A stretch of DNA of 64,000 bases from NCBI GenBank assembly GCA_946614435.1, contig CAMOGW010000006.1, positions 1-64,000 on the forward strand, in the 5' to 3' direction. Positions 42,306-51,448 of the stretch are shown here, one piece after another. Source of the DNA: an uncultured Prevotella sp. (GTDB taxonomy: Bacteria > Bacteroidota > Bacteroidia > Bacteroidales > Bacteroidaceae). The translations under genes and the position numbers were made by a program. The notes beneath the pieces were generated by a model. The model was not told where the DNA came from. It made no database searches and was given only the letters and a program-made list of their open reading frames with translations. How positions within the stretch are numbered: position 1 is the stretch's first letter; each line of letters starts with the position of its first letter.

Positions 42306-44051
42306 CTACCCGAAGACCTTCTCTCCCTCGAAATAGGTGGCTACCGGCCTGGCCTCGTGAATCTCAGTCACCGGACACGACAACACGTCTTTGTTGACCA
42401 GAAGGAAGTCGGCATACTTGCCTACGCTGATGCTACCCCGTTCGTTCTCGACAAACATCTGTTTGGCAACATTGATGGTCATGGCGGTAATGGCCTGCTC
42501 GCGGGTCAGGAGCTCCTCGGGCCACCAGGGGGTGCCGTCTTCACCGTGAAGAACCCCGGTGACGGCAATCTCCATGATGCCAAACGGATCATCGGGACTG
42601 CCGCTTGTTGCGGGAAAGTCGGTGTGCGAGGTCATGGTGATGCCTCGGTCGAAGTATGTCTTCATCGGATAAGACTTGTCCTCAATGCCCTTAGGAGCCA
42701 GACCATTCTCGCGGATATAGCCGGCTGCCCATGACGGACAATGATGCCAAAGCATGCCTGAGACAACATGCACGTTATGGTCTGCCATACGCTGATAGTC
42801 AGATGCAATGACGTTACGTACATGCACCACCGTATTGCGCATATCATCCTTTCCGCCATTCACGTAGGCACTGACAACGTAGTTGACGGCTTTGTTGCCC
42901 ATCGTATGTACGTGCATGGTCATGCCCTTTTCGTTCGTCTTGCGCGTGATGTCGGTCAGTTCCTCTTCCGTCCAGTTGGCAATACCCTGATGGCCGTCCG
43001 GATAGAGCGGCTCCACAAACCCGGTCCCGCCTTCTACCGTTCCGTCCATAAAGAGCTTGAGCCAGTTTGTCTTTACACGTGTGGTGGCATATTTCTGTAC
43101 GGCTGCGGCCTTCTCCAATGCCTCGTCCACATCCATCCAGCTTTCAATCTCGTAGTTCATGCCCAACACGAATTTCATGTCGCCAGCCTTGTCCATCTGC
43201 TGGGCGGCCTTATAGAAATTGTTGTTATAGAAATAGTTACACCAGCCATCAATATACATCGTATAGCCTTCTGACAACAAATGCTCCTGGATTTTTGCCA
43301 TGTTTATCTTTGCTACGTCAACGGTATAGAGGCGTTCATTGTCCAAGAAGGAGCGTGTGTAGGTTCCAGCCTGCTCCTTCAGAAGACCTGTAGGCGTGCC
43401 GTCAGGCCCCATTACGATCTCTCCGCCGCGTATGTCCTTCCCCTTTTTGAGCACTGTTCCGTCTGCCTTCATGATGCCGGCATTGATCAGGCAGAGGGTG
43501 TTTGCCAGTCCCTTGTGGCCTTCATCATCAGCAAAGTAGATAGGAATGTCACTGCAGATGGCATCTAACTGCTGACGGGTAGGCATGTTCTCCATGAACC
43601 CTAAATAATTCCAGCCGAAGCCAAAGACGGTCGTTGCCTTGGTGTCTCTGGCTTTCTGGACGGCAGCGGGCAAGATTTCCTTGAGGAATTTCTCCGGATC
43701 GTTTTCCCCACTGACTATCGTTCCTACCAACGGCAAGGCGAATCCCATGGAGTAATGTGCGTGGCCATTGCCGCAACTGGGCATCACAAGCCCCTTTCCA
43801 GTATAGTCCAGCACCTCTGTCTTGCCAGCTTCAATGAAAGCTTTGGCTCCTTCCTTGTCGCCTACATACACATATTTGCCGTCTTTCACTGCAAAGGCTT
43901 CTACTGTCTGATAGTTCATTCCCGGCGTTCCGTCGCCTACCCGTAGTCTTTCACAAGTGAAAATCTTGCCATATACCACGAGGTCTGCATGAGTGATTGC
44001 CGGATTCTGCTGCCCGTTGGCCTTTGGGGAATAATCAATAGCTGTCATCAT
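42306..44051 (-). CDS. Amidohydrolase family 3 (YtcJ-like) protein, copy 1
   Basis: 581 residues, no signal peptide. Seen: the N-terminal beta domain, GLVMPSCGNGHAHYSMG at the first metal site (NGHAH rather than the usual D.H.H), KLFMDGTVEGGTGF, MTMHVHTMGNKAVNYV, a late SHTDFPATSGSPDDPF and the C-terminal ISVGKYADFLLVNKD. The family hydrolyses exocyclic C-N bonds of varied substrates, so specificity is open. It is preceded by a related gene 44 bases upstream and followed by the AraC regulator. The altered first metal motif makes activity less certain. Confidence 0.85.
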   Translation of the reverse strand: MMTAIDYSPKANGQQNPAITHADLVVYGKIFTCERLRVGDGTPGMNYQTVEAFAVKDGKYVYVGDKEGAKAFIEAGKTEVLDYTGKGLVMPSCGNGHAHYSMGFALPLVGTIVSGENDPEKFLKEILPAAVQKARDTKATTVFGFGWNYLGFMENMPTRQQLDAICSDIPIYFADDEGHKGLANTLCLINAGIMKADGTVLKKGKDIRGGEIVMGPDGTPTGLLKEQAGTYTRSFLDNERLYTVDVAKINMAKIQEHLLSEGYTMYIDGWCNYFYNNNFYKAAQQMDKAGDMKFVLGMNYEIESWMDVDEALEKAAAVQKYATTRVKTNWLKLFMDGTVEGGTGFVEPLYPDGHQGIANWTEEELTDITRKTNEKGMTMHVHTMGNKAVNYVVSAYVNGGKDDMRNTVVHVRNVIASDYQRMADHNVHVVSGMLWHHCPSWAAGYIRENGLAPKGIEDKSYPMKTYFDRGITMTSHTDFPATSGSPDDPFGIMEIAVTGVLHGEDGTPWWPEELLTREQAITAMTINVAKQMFVENERGSISVGKYADFLLVNKDVLSCPVTEIHEARPVATYFEGEKVFG

Positions 44052-44095
44052 GTTTTTTTTATTAATAATTAATAATAATAAAGATGTGAAGGAAG

Positions 44096-45763
44096 TCAGT
44101 TCATCTTCTTACCGCTGAAATACACGTCACGCGGCTTGTTGCGACCGAAGCCTGAGTGTTCTGCTGTGAGCAGGTCGGTGTCGAACACCAGGAAGTCGGC
44201 ATCCTTGCCCACCGTGATGGAGCCCTTGATTGCCTCGATGCCGAGTTGCTTGGCTCCGTTGATGGTGTATCCCAGCAGCATCTGTTCTATGCTCATCTTC
44301 TCACTCGGAGAGGGGAACTCCTTGGCGACCTTGGCTATCTCAGGGCCGGGGGTGTTTTCGTTGATGTAGCGCGTCATCCCAATCTCCATGCCCAGATAGG
44401 GGTTCCATGTGATGAAGTCTCCAAAGACGATGTTGTCGCTGGACCAGGTGACGTTGGCACCGGTGTTCCACATCGTCTTGCTGCGGTACATCTTGTTGGC
44501 GCGCTCCTCGCCCAGCAGGCTGCACCACAGCTCGTAGGGGTTGCCGCCCGTGCAGCCGGAGTGCCACCAAGGGGTGTAGTTGGCATTGATGCCTAAACGG
44601 GCGAAGCGGTCCATGTCTGCGTCATCCTGTATCTCCAGATGTGCACAGGTCACCTTCACTCGGAAGTCGTCTCCCAGTTCCTTTTTAGCCAGTTCCACGC
44701 CGTCGAGGACTGTGCGTGATGCCTGCTCGCCCACGGTATGTGCGTGGAAGTCCAGTCCTTCCTTGTTGAGCATCTTCATGACCTCTGCCACCTCCTCCTT
44801 ATTGTAGGTGGTCGCACCTTTCTTGTGAGTGTCCGCGTAAGGCGTCACTTGAGCGGCAGTCTCGATGCGCAGCGTGCCGTCCATGAAGACCTTGAATGTA
44901 TGAACCTTCAGATGTGCTGTGTCGAACTTGCTGCGGAACCGCTTCACATGCTCCATGGCCTCTTTCGTTTTCCTCGGGTCGGTGAGCGCAAAGCTACCGT
45001 CTATATACACTGGGAGCTTGCCCTGACGGTCCAGCTCGCGCAGGCGCTCATAGACGCGCTCGTGGAGTGCTTCGCCCTCGGGATAGCCGGCATCGAAGAC
45101 GGCACACACGCCTGTTTTCACGGAATAGTCTATCCAGCGCTGGAGCTCAGCGTCGATTTGTTCGTCGGAAAGGTTCGTCAGACCATCGAAGAGCATGTTC
45201 CAGCCCGAAGACTCGAACGCATTGCCTGTCACGTGGCCGTCCTTGCGCACATAATAGCTGAGTTCGGGCACCATGTCGGGCGTGGCATCTGTGATGCCGT
45301 GCATGTCGAGAATTCTGGAGTTCACCCAGACACTATGCCCCTCGCCCTCCAGAATCAGAAGTTCGGCATCGGGGCAAATGGCATCAAGATCTTCCTTGGT
45401 GAGGTCGTCGCCCTTCAAATACTTACGTTCGAGAATAAACCTGTAGCGCTGCAAGCCCGGATTACTATTGATGTTGGCGGCCATGAAGTCTAATGCCTCC
45501 TTTTTGTTGGAGCATATAACGTACTCCCCGGGATCCATGTATGCAAAGCCTATGCCCGTGGTCACATGCACATGGCTGTCTATAATGGCAGGCATGATGA
45601 ACTTGCCACCCAGGTCGGTCACTTCGCCCTCATAGTCCGAGAGACCTGCCTCGTTGCCCACATAGACAAACTTGCCATCTTTCACCACCAAAGCGGTTGC
45701 CAGAGGATTGGCACTGTCTGCTGTGAAGACTTTAGCGTTCTTGATGATCTGATCTGCTTTCAT
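44096..45763 (-). CDS. Amidohydrolase family 3 (YtcJ-like) protein, copy 2
   Basis: 555 residues. Seen: FIMPAIIDSHVHVTTG with the canonical DSHVH metal motif, KVFMDGTLRIETA, GLDFHAHTVGEQASRTV, WSSDNIVFG near the C-terminal aspartate, and ITVGKDADFLVFDTD. It is a paralogue of the downstream gene, with the same domain order but a standard first metal motif. Probably a cytosolic metal-dependent hydrolase of unknown substrate. First gene of the three-gene unit with the second amidohydrolase and the AraC regulator. Confidence 0.87.
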   Translation of the reverse strand: MKADQIIKNAKVFTADSANPLATALVVKDGKFVYVGNEAGLSDYEGEVTDLGGKFIMPAIIDSHVHVTTGIGFAYMDPGEYVICSNKKEALDFMAANINSNPGLQRYRFILERKYLKGDDLTKEDLDAICPDAELLILEGEGHSVWVNSRILDMHGITDATPDMVPELSYYVRKDGHVTGNAFESSGWNMLFDGLTNLSDEQIDAELQRWIDYSVKTGVCAVFDAGYPEGEALHERVYERLRELDRQGKLPVYIDGSFALTDPRKTKEAMEHVKRFRSKFDTAHLKVHTFKVFMDGTLRIETAAQVTPYADTHKKGATTYNKEEVAEVMKMLNKEGLDFHAHTVGEQASRTVLDGVELAKKELGDDFRVKVTCAHLEIQDDADMDRFARLGINANYTPWWHSGCTGGNPYELWCSLLGEERANKMYRSKTMWNTGANVTWSSDNIVFGDFITWNPYLGMEIGMTRYINENTPGPEIAKVAKEFPSPSEKMSIEQMLLGYTINGAKQLGIEAIKGSITVGKDADFLVFDTDLLTAEHSGFGRNKPRDVYFSGKKMN

Positions 45764-45898
45764 ATATGTTTCTTGTTAGTTAGTAAGTATATGCAATTAT
45801 TTGTCCAAATTCTATTTGTGCTTCAAAGATAGTAAAAATAATTCACTTGGCCAAATTTTTTGACAAATAATCAGTCAAAATCAGCCAAAATCACTCGC

Positions 45899-45964
45899 GT
45901 CTTGGCAAGAACGTGTTGTTGTCTTGGCGAGAACGTAGTGTTGTCTTGGCGAGACCGCATTGTT
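45899..45964. repeat. 22-bp tandem array, three units
   Basis: Units start at 45899, 45921 and 45943; each begins GTCTTGGC and ends in TT, and they differ at only a few positions. It lies 15 bases beyond the DUF3098 stop, within a 216-base gap before the amidohydrolase. The reverse strand shows a GCCAAGA core, also found in the array at 54389. Confidence 0.85.
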
Positions 45965-45979
45965 GTCATTACGTTAGCA

Positions 45980-46183
45980 TTACTTTTTCTTGATGATTCC
46001 CACGATGATGAGCAGATAGCCGGCAAGGCAGAGCGCAGGGGCGACGACAATCCTGCGGGTGGAGAAGATGCCGGGATTGAACTGTTGGTCGGTGCTGCCC
46101 GGGCCTGCCATCAGCAGATAGCCGACGACGATGAGCACGACGGCGACACTAAGGATTTTGGTACTGGTTGAGATATTGTTCAT
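45980..46183 (-). CDS. DUF3098 small membrane protein
   Basis: 67 residues from ATG 46183 (MNNISTSTKIL). The frame is open 21 codons further back, but only inside the upstream gene. Seen: two hydrophobic helices around the family motif GPGSTDQQFNPGIFSTRRIV. It is a conserved Bacteroidetes inner-membrane protein of unknown function. Its start overlaps the end of the DUF2723 gene by 35 bases, suggesting coupled expression. Confidence 0.8.
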   Translation of the reverse strand: MNNISTSTKILSVAVVLIVVGYLLMAGPGSTDQQFNPGIFSTRRIVVAPALCLAGYLLIIVGIIKKK

Positions 46184-49100
46184 ATTGATGATGGTATTGT
46201 TGGTAAAGTTCTTTTCGTTCGTATGCTGCGCTGACGGCAAGCGCATTGCGCATGGTCTTCAGCCAAGTGTACTGGGAATAGAGAGAGCCTGAGCGGCGCT
46301 TGGGATGGAGGGTGCCAATCCACGTGAGCCATTCGTCGGCACGGTGCAGGAGACTCTTCACGATGGCATCACCCTGCTCCTCCTGTTCGGTCTGATAGTA
46401 ACAACGGGCCATAGCGAGGGCCGCTTCCGTGTAAGGCACGTTGGCCTCAGGCATCTCCTGCTGCCATTTCTGGCAAACGGAAAGCGCACGACGGGTGTCG
46501 CCCTGTCGGAGCAGCGAGTCAATGAGAATGCTCATCACAAACTGATGGGTGTAGGCCAAGTGCTTCACGTCTTCATCGACATAGATGCCTTTCGTGTTGA
46601 GACCGCCGAACCGGAAGCGGTGCATGACGTTGTGGTAGAGCCGCTCCACGTCAACCTCCTGGCCGCTGGCGGTCGGCGAGACGCGATAGAGTAGTCCTTC
46701 CAGCACCAGATGATTGCTGAGAAAGGGCAGCAAGTCAGCGCCTAAGCCGATGGACAGATAGACAGGGCGGCTCCAGTCGGCTTTCGACAGCATTTCCAGC
46801 ACCATGAGCTCATTCTTGTATAAGGCTTGCTTGCCCTTCAGCGAAATCACCATTGTCTGAGCTTCGCCACCGCTTGATGCAGGGGTGGTGATGGTGACAC
46901 TGTCCGTAGGCACGCACTGCATATCTTCCCGTTCGCTGAGCACCCATTTCTGGAGAATGTCCTTCAGTTCGAAGAGATGTTCTCCCAATAGCTCCTTTGC
47001 CTCTGTGGGATGCTGTTCGGCAAAAGTCGTCAGCTCGGTCTTCAGTTCCGGGCGAATGGGGATGTACTCCCGTCGGCCCTCCTGATACTGTGCGTGCTGC
47101 CAACCGATGGGAAGGGCGGGAGAGTCGTAGGCAGGCCGCTTCATCTGGTCGATGTACCAGTCGGTGTTCAGATACTCCAGATTGCACACGCGCGTATCAG
47201 TGCGCACATCCTCTACTTCGTGGTTATACCATAGTGGGAACGTGTCGTTGTCGCCGTTGCTCAGGATGATGGGATGTCCCTCAGCCGTTGTGCTGTTCAG
47301 GTAGTTGGCTCCGAAGTCGCGACAAGTGTAGCGGTCCGAACGGTCGTGGTCGTCCCAGGTCTGAGAGACCATTTGCAGAGGGATGATGAGGCTGAGGGGG
47401 GCTATAAGGCTTATGGGGCCTATAGGTGCTTTTATCACCCGGGACAACCAGTCGCACAGTGCTGCCACACCCATGCCGCACCAGATGGTGAAGGCATAGA
47501 ATGAGCCGGCGTAGGCATAGTCGCGCTCGCGTGGCTGCATGGGTGTCTGGTTCAGGTAGATGACGATGGCCAGGCCGGTCATGACGAACAGCAGTGTGAT
47601 GACTAAGAATTGCTGTCGGCCCTGCCGCCCCTTGCACCACTGCCATGCGATGCCTAACAGCCCTAAGAGCAGCGGCAGACCGTAGAAGACGTTGCGCCCC
47701 TTGTTCTCTCTCAGGTCTGATGGCAGCTGCGATGTGTCGCAGCCCAGCAGCCAGTCGTCTATCCAGCTGAAGCCTGTTATCCAGTTGCCGTGTTCTGCTT
47801 CGCCGTGTCCCTGAATGTTGTTTTGGCGACCCACGAAGTTCCATAGGAAATAGCGCCAGTACATGAAGTTCACCTGATAGGTGAGGAAGAACCGCAGGTT
47901 CTCAGCAGTCGTAGGCAGATTTCCCTCTTTCTTCACACCGCCCATCCAGTCTTCGTAGGCTTGGGCATGCCGCACTGAGTGCATGCGGGGGAAGAACATT
48001 TGCTCCTTATATACATATTTTATATCATGTCGGATTACTTCGTATTCCTGTTTTGCACTGTCGGCTGACGGTCTGTAGATGGCGCGTCCCTCTTGCTGTT
48101 TGGGTACCAAGTAGTCGCCCCTCGTCTCGCGCTCCACTTCACTGCAGTAGGCAGGGCCGTATAGAAGTGGTGTGTCGCCATACTGTTCCCGGTTCAGATA
48201 GCTGCCCAGTGCAAAGATGTTGCTGGGATTGTTCTCGTTCATCGGTATCTGGGCATTGGCGCGAATGAAGATGACCCCGTAGCTGCTATAGCCTGCCAGT
48301 ATCATGAGCAGGTAAGCCAGCGAGAGCCTGACGATGCGTCGGCGTACCTTGCAGTAAGCCGTGACGAGACCTCCTGCCAATAGAATGATGTAGCAGGCGA
48401 GTCCTGTGTTGTAGGGACATCCCAGGGTGTTGGTGAACAGCAGTTCGAACCAACCGCCCATCTTCACCACGCCTGGTATGATGCCATACAGGATGATGCC
48501 CACCAACAGTCCGCCAGCCGAAAGCGCCATGAGTGCGCCCCGCCACGTGGCATGCTTTGCCTTGTGGAAATAGACCACCAGCGACATGGCTGGCAGACAG
48601 AGCAGGCAGAGCAAATGCACACCGACGGAAAGCCCCGTGATGTAGGCTATCAGGACGAGCCATCGGGCGCTCTGCCGACCGTCGTCTTCCCATTTCAGAA
48701 TGAGCCAGAACAACAGGGCCGTCAAGAAACTGGAAAAGGCATAGACCTCGGCCTCGACCGCCGAGAACCAAAAAGTGTCGCTGAAGGCATAGATCAGTGA
48801 GCCCACCCAGCCGCAGCTCTCGATGACGATGACCTGTTGGAGCGTGAGCGTATCGGCGTTTCCGGCAGTCAGCCGTCGGGCAAAATGGGTGATGGTAAGG
48901 AAAAGGAAGAAGATGCAGCCAGCACTGAGCAGTGCCGACAACAGGTTGACCATCATGGCAACCTGCGACGGGGTGGAGGCCAGCTGAGAGAAGAGATTGG
49001 CCAACAGCATGAAGACAGGCGCACCGGGTGGGTGACCAATCTCCAGCTTGTAGCCACACGCAATGAATTCAGGACAGTCCCAAAGGCTGGCCGTGGGCTC

Positions 49101-49190
49101 AATGGTCAGCCCATAGACGATGGCGGCAATGCCGAAAGCTGTTGCCGCCATGAGAAGGTCGATTCGTTTGAAAGTTGTTTGTTGCATCAT
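46149..49190 (-). CDS. DUF2723 polytopic membrane protein (O-mannosyltransferase-like)
   Basis: 1013 residues. Seen: the N-terminal family motif PTASLWDCPEFIACGYKLEIGHPPGAP with acidic residues in the first extracytoplasmic loop, about twelve or more membrane helices to residue 600, then a soluble tail with helical-repeat character. Family knowledge: DUF2723 relates to PMT/GT-C glycosyltransferases; a human member, TMEM260, is an O-mannosyltransferase. A role in glycosylating exported proteins is inference. Odd: residues PIGPISLIAPLS are encoded by 9-base tandem units (47392-47432). A TACCTTTG box lies at 49218-49211. Confidence 0.88.
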   Translation of the reverse strand: MMQQTTFKRIDLLMAATAFGIAAIVYGLTIEPTASLWDCPEFIACGYKLEIGHPPGAPVFMLLANLFSQLASTPSQVAMMVNLLSALLSAGCIFFLFLTITHFARRLTAGNADTLTLQQVIVIESCGWVGSLIYAFSDTFWFSAVEAEVYAFSSFLTALLFWLILKWEDDGRQSARWLVLIAYITGLSVGVHLLCLLCLPAMSLVVYFHKAKHATWRGALMALSAGGLLVGIILYGIIPGVVKMGGWFELLFTNTLGCPYNTGLACYIILLAGGLVTAYCKVRRRIVRLSLAYLLMILAGYSSYGVIFIRANAQIPMNENNPSNIFALGSYLNREQYGDTPLLYGPAYCSEVERETRGDYLVPKQQEGRAIYRPSADSAKQEYEVIRHDIKYVYKEQMFFPRMHSVRHAQAYEDWMGGVKKEGNLPTTAENLRFFLTYQVNFMYWRYFLWNFVGRQNNIQGHGEAEHGNWITGFSWIDDWLLGCDTSQLPSDLRENKGRNVFYGLPLLLGLLGIAWQWCKGRQGRQQFLVITLLFVMTGLAIVIYLNQTPMQPRERDYAYAGSFYAFTIWCGMGVAALCDWLSRVIKAPIGPISLIAPLSLIIPLQMVSQTWDDHDRSDRYTCRDFGANYLNSTTAEGHPIILSNGDNDTFPLWYNHEVEDVRTDTRVCNLEYLNTDWYIDQMKRPAYDSPALPIGWQHAQYQEGRREYIPIRPELKTELTTFAEQHPTEAKELLGEHLFELKDILQKWVLSEREDMQCVPTDSVTITTPASSGGEAQTMVISLKGKQALYKNELMVLEMLSKADWSRPVYLSIGLGADLLPFLSNHLVLEGLLYRVSPTASGQEVDVERLYHNVMHRFRFGGLNTKGIYVDEDVKHLAYTHQFVMSILIDSLLRQGDTRRALSVCQKWQQEMPEANVPYTEAALAMARCYYQTEQEEQGDAIVKSLLHRADEWLTWIGTLHPKRRSGSLYSQYTWLKTMRNALAVSAAYERKELYQQYHHQYEQYLNQYQNP
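47392..47432. repeat. Nonamer tandem repeat inside the DUF2723 gene
   Basis: On the minus strand, nine-base units such as CCTATAGGC, CCCATAAGC, CTTATAGCC run in frame and encode a PIGPISLIAPL stretch between membrane segments. The unit type matches the array upstream of apgM (51385-51438). Confidence 0.5.
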
Positions 49191-49287
49191 GCTTTGCTCG
49201 TTTTTTCGGGCAAAGGTAAACAGAAGGATGCAACGGTGGGTGAAAAACTGTCTGACATTTGTCTGACATTTGCTGTCAGCCTCTGTG

Positions 49288-49971
49288 TCAGTTTCCTATC
49301 TGCTTGATTTTCAGTCGGTAGGCTTTGCTGCGGTCCGATTCTATTTCCAGGCTTGAGTGCTGCTCTATGATGGGCTTCAGCCGTCGGATGAGCGTGTAGA
49401 GTGTCTCGCTGGCATCAGGTTTCTTCGGCCAGAGGGTCGCGCATATCTCAGCTTTCGAGAGCGAGTGGGAGGGTGAACGGAAGAACATCTCCATGAGTTG
49501 CTGTTGCATGGGCGTGAACCTCACCTCCTCGTGCCGACTGTTCAGGAACCGTCCTTCCGCATAAGTCAGACCACCGAACGTGCTGGCGGCGGCTACGTCC
49601 TTTCGCCTGTACAGGCTGCATCCAGCCGCCCAGATCAATGCCATCGACGCCAGTGCCATCGAGGGGCGTTGGTCGCTCATTTGCCAGACGGTGAAGGCTG
49701 GGCAGTCGGCCTGTAGCTGCAGTTCTTCCTCCTGGGTGGAAAGGGAGAGCACAGCCTTGCCGCGCAGCTCCGACAGCTGCAGATGATTGTTGAATGTGCG
49801 GATGGTGTCAGCCGTGATTACATCCCTCTGCTTCTCCTGCAGGGTCTGTGCCAGTGCCTGTTTCAGGTCCTGTTCTATGCTCTGCTGCGTCTGTCTGTAG
49901 TCGTGAATGCCTACCACGACCGACGGAGCAATCAGTAGCAGAAAGACGATGAGTGTGTGATAATGCTTCAT
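49288..49971 (-). CDS. Membrane-anchored winged-helix regulator (ToxR-like layout)
   Basis: 227 residues. Seen: an N-terminal membrane helix (about 5-22), an extracytoplasmic region of about 80 residues, a second helix (about 104-120), and a C-terminal OmpR/PhoB-type DNA-binding domain (RFTPMQQQLMEMFFRSPSHSLSKAEI; ETLYTLIRRLKPII). No receiver domain. It is a membrane one-component regulator with reversed order compared with ToxR. It starts 21 bases after the ApgM-like gene on the same strand, so it may be co-expressed with thrA. Signal and targets are unknown. Confidence 0.8.
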   Translation of the reverse strand: MKHYHTLIVFLLLIAPSVVVGIHDYRQTQQSIEQDLKQALAQTLQEKQRDVITADTIRTFNNHLQLSELRGKAVLSLSTQEEELQLQADCPAFTVWQMSDQRPSMALASMALIWAAGCSLYRRKDVAAASTFGGLTYAEGRFLNSRHEEVRFTPMQQQLMEMFFRSPSHSLSKAEICATLWPKKPDASETLYTLIRRLKPIIEQHSSLEIESDRSKAYRLKIKQIGN

Positions 49972-49992
49972 AGAGGCGAGATTTCAGTTTTT

Positions 49993-51369
49993 CTATTCAA
50001 TCTTCATGAACTCCTGCATGAATTCACCAAGGCGCAGCAGTCCGTAGCCGCCCGATGTGCACGACAGCTCGTCGTAGTGTTCCACTTCGTCGGGCTCTAT
50101 TCCTTTATAATAGATAAGGAAGGGTACAGGCTCATTCACATGGATGCGTAGCTCCACGGGAGTGGGGTGGTCGGGCAGTACGGCGATGCAGACGGGCTCT
50201 GCCATCTGCTCGGCGGCTTCGACGATGGGCTTGATGAGGCGCTGGTCTAGATAGTTAATGGCGCGCAGCTTCAGGTCTAGGTCGCCGTCGTGGCCAGCCT
50301 CGTCGGTGGCCTCTACATGCACGAACACGAAGTCGTCGTGCTTCAGGGCTTCGATGGCGGCCTGAGCCTTGCCCTCGTAATTGGTGTCGGCCAGGCCAGT
50401 GGCTCCGGGCACCTTGATGATGCGCAGTCCGGCATAGCGGCCTATGCCCTGAATGAGGTCAACAGCCGAGATCACGGCTCCCGTCTTGATTTGCGGATAT
50501 TGCTCCATCAGCGTCTGCATCGACGGGCGATAGCCGCCGCTCCACGGCCAGATGCTGTTGGCCTGGCGCTCGCCACGGGCGGCTTTTGCCAGATTGTAGG
50601 GGTGGCGGGCAAGGAGCTCCTGAGACTTGAGGATGAGGTCGTTGATGAGGTCGGAGGTTTGTTGGGGGGACAAAGCCTCACCCCCAGCCCCTCTCCGATT
50701 GGAGAGGGGAGTATATAGACTCACCTGCTGAGTGTAATCCCCAGTACCTGTTCCATTGGAGAGGGGAGTAGATAGATTTGCCTCCTGAGTGTAATCACTC
50801 CCCTCTCCAACCGGAGAGGGGTTGGGGGTGAGGCTTTTCCACTCTTCTCCTGGATGGTCGTGAGGGGGATTGCAAACGATGTGCTTTGAGCCGCCCTTGA
50901 TGACGAGGAGGTGACGGTACTGAATGCCGCAGATGAACTTCACTCGCTCGCAGCCTTCGCGCTCATTGATGGGCTTGGCCAGATGCTCGTTCAGGTAGTC
51001 GATGAGCACACGGGCATCCTCTGTCTGCAGGTTGCCTCCGTTATGGGTGATGATTTTGCCGTCCTCCAGGGTGATGATGTTGCAACGTATGGCTAAGTCG
51101 TCGGGCTGCATGTCGTAGCCTATCGAGGCGGCCTCGAGCGGTCCACGCCCTTCATACACCTTGTTCAAGTCATAGCCTAAGATGGCTGTGTTGGCTACCT
51201 CGCTGCCTGGCGGAAAGCCCTCGGGCACGGTGATGAGCCGTCCTGTTCTTCCTTTCTTTGCCAGCAAGTCCATCGTGGGTTTGTCGGCATATTGCAGCAG
51301 CGTCTTTCCGCCCAGTCTGTCAACGGCATGATCGGCCATGCCGTCGCCTAATATGATGATGTGTTTCAT
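49993..51369 (-). CDS. ApgM-like proposed homoserine kinase
   Basis: 458 residues from ATG 51369 (MKHIIILGDGMADHAVDRLG). The frame is open 44 codons further, but that part is a 9-base repeat array. Seen: the alkaline-phosphatase-superfamily metal motif GDGMAD, GSEVANTAILGYD with the catalytic serine, HVEATDEAGHDGD and VLPDHPTP. The family resembles cofactor-independent phosphoglycerate mutase. In Bacteroidetes it sits between thrA and thrC and is proposed to replace ThrB; here thrA is directly upstream, supporting that role, while phosphoglycerate mutase remains the alternative. Odd: residues about 179-235 are encoded by a palindromic repeat with an extra internal copy. Confidence 0.85.
   Translation of the reverse strand: MKHIIILGDGMADHAVDRLGGKTLLQYADKPTMDLLAKKGRTGRLITVPEGFPPGSEVANTAILGYDLNKVYEGRGPLEAASIGYDMQPDDLAIRCNIITLEDGKIITHNGGNLQTEDARVLIDYLNEHLAKPINEREGCERVKFICGIQYRHLLVIKGGSKHIVCNPPHDHPGEEWKSLTPNPSPVGEGSDYTQEANLSTPLSNGTGTGDYTQQVSLYTPLSNRRGAGGEALSPQQTSDLINDLILKSQELLARHPYNLAKAARGERQANSIWPWSGGYRPSMQTLMEQYPQIKTGAVISAVDLIQGIGRYAGLRIIKVPGATGLADTNYEGKAQAAIEALKHDDFVFVHVEATDEAGHDGDLDLKLRAINYLDQRLIKPIVEAAEQMAEPVCIAVLPDHPTPVELRIHVNEPVPFLIYYKGIEPDEVEHYDELSCTSGGYGLLRLGEFMQEFMKIE
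50672..50838. repeat. Palindromic element inserted in-frame in the apgM-like gene
   Basis: The left arm starts at 50672 and nearly repeats the blaR1 arm. The right arm (50791-50838) is its inverted copy. A third, degenerate copy lies between them (about 50739-50774), flanked by two direct repeats of CTGAGTGTAATC. It encodes TPNPSPVGEG, TPLSNGTGTG and TPLSNRRGAGGEA; without it, the flanking conserved regions would join cleanly. Confidence 0.9.
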
Positions 51370-51384
51370 TTTTGTTTTATGGGG

Positions 51385-51438
51385 CATATAGGTCATATAG
51401 GTCTTATAAGTCATATAGGTCTTATGAGTCTTATATGA
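51385..51438. repeat. Nonamer tandem array between thrA and the apgM-like gene
   Basis: Six 9-base units (CATATAGGT, CATATAGGT, CTTATAAGT, CATATAGGT, CTTATGAGT, CTTATATGA) fill the gap between the two genes. Being a multiple of three, it leaves a false open frame of 44 codons before the true start. Confidence 0.8.
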
Positions 51439-51448
51439 CCTGTGGTTT

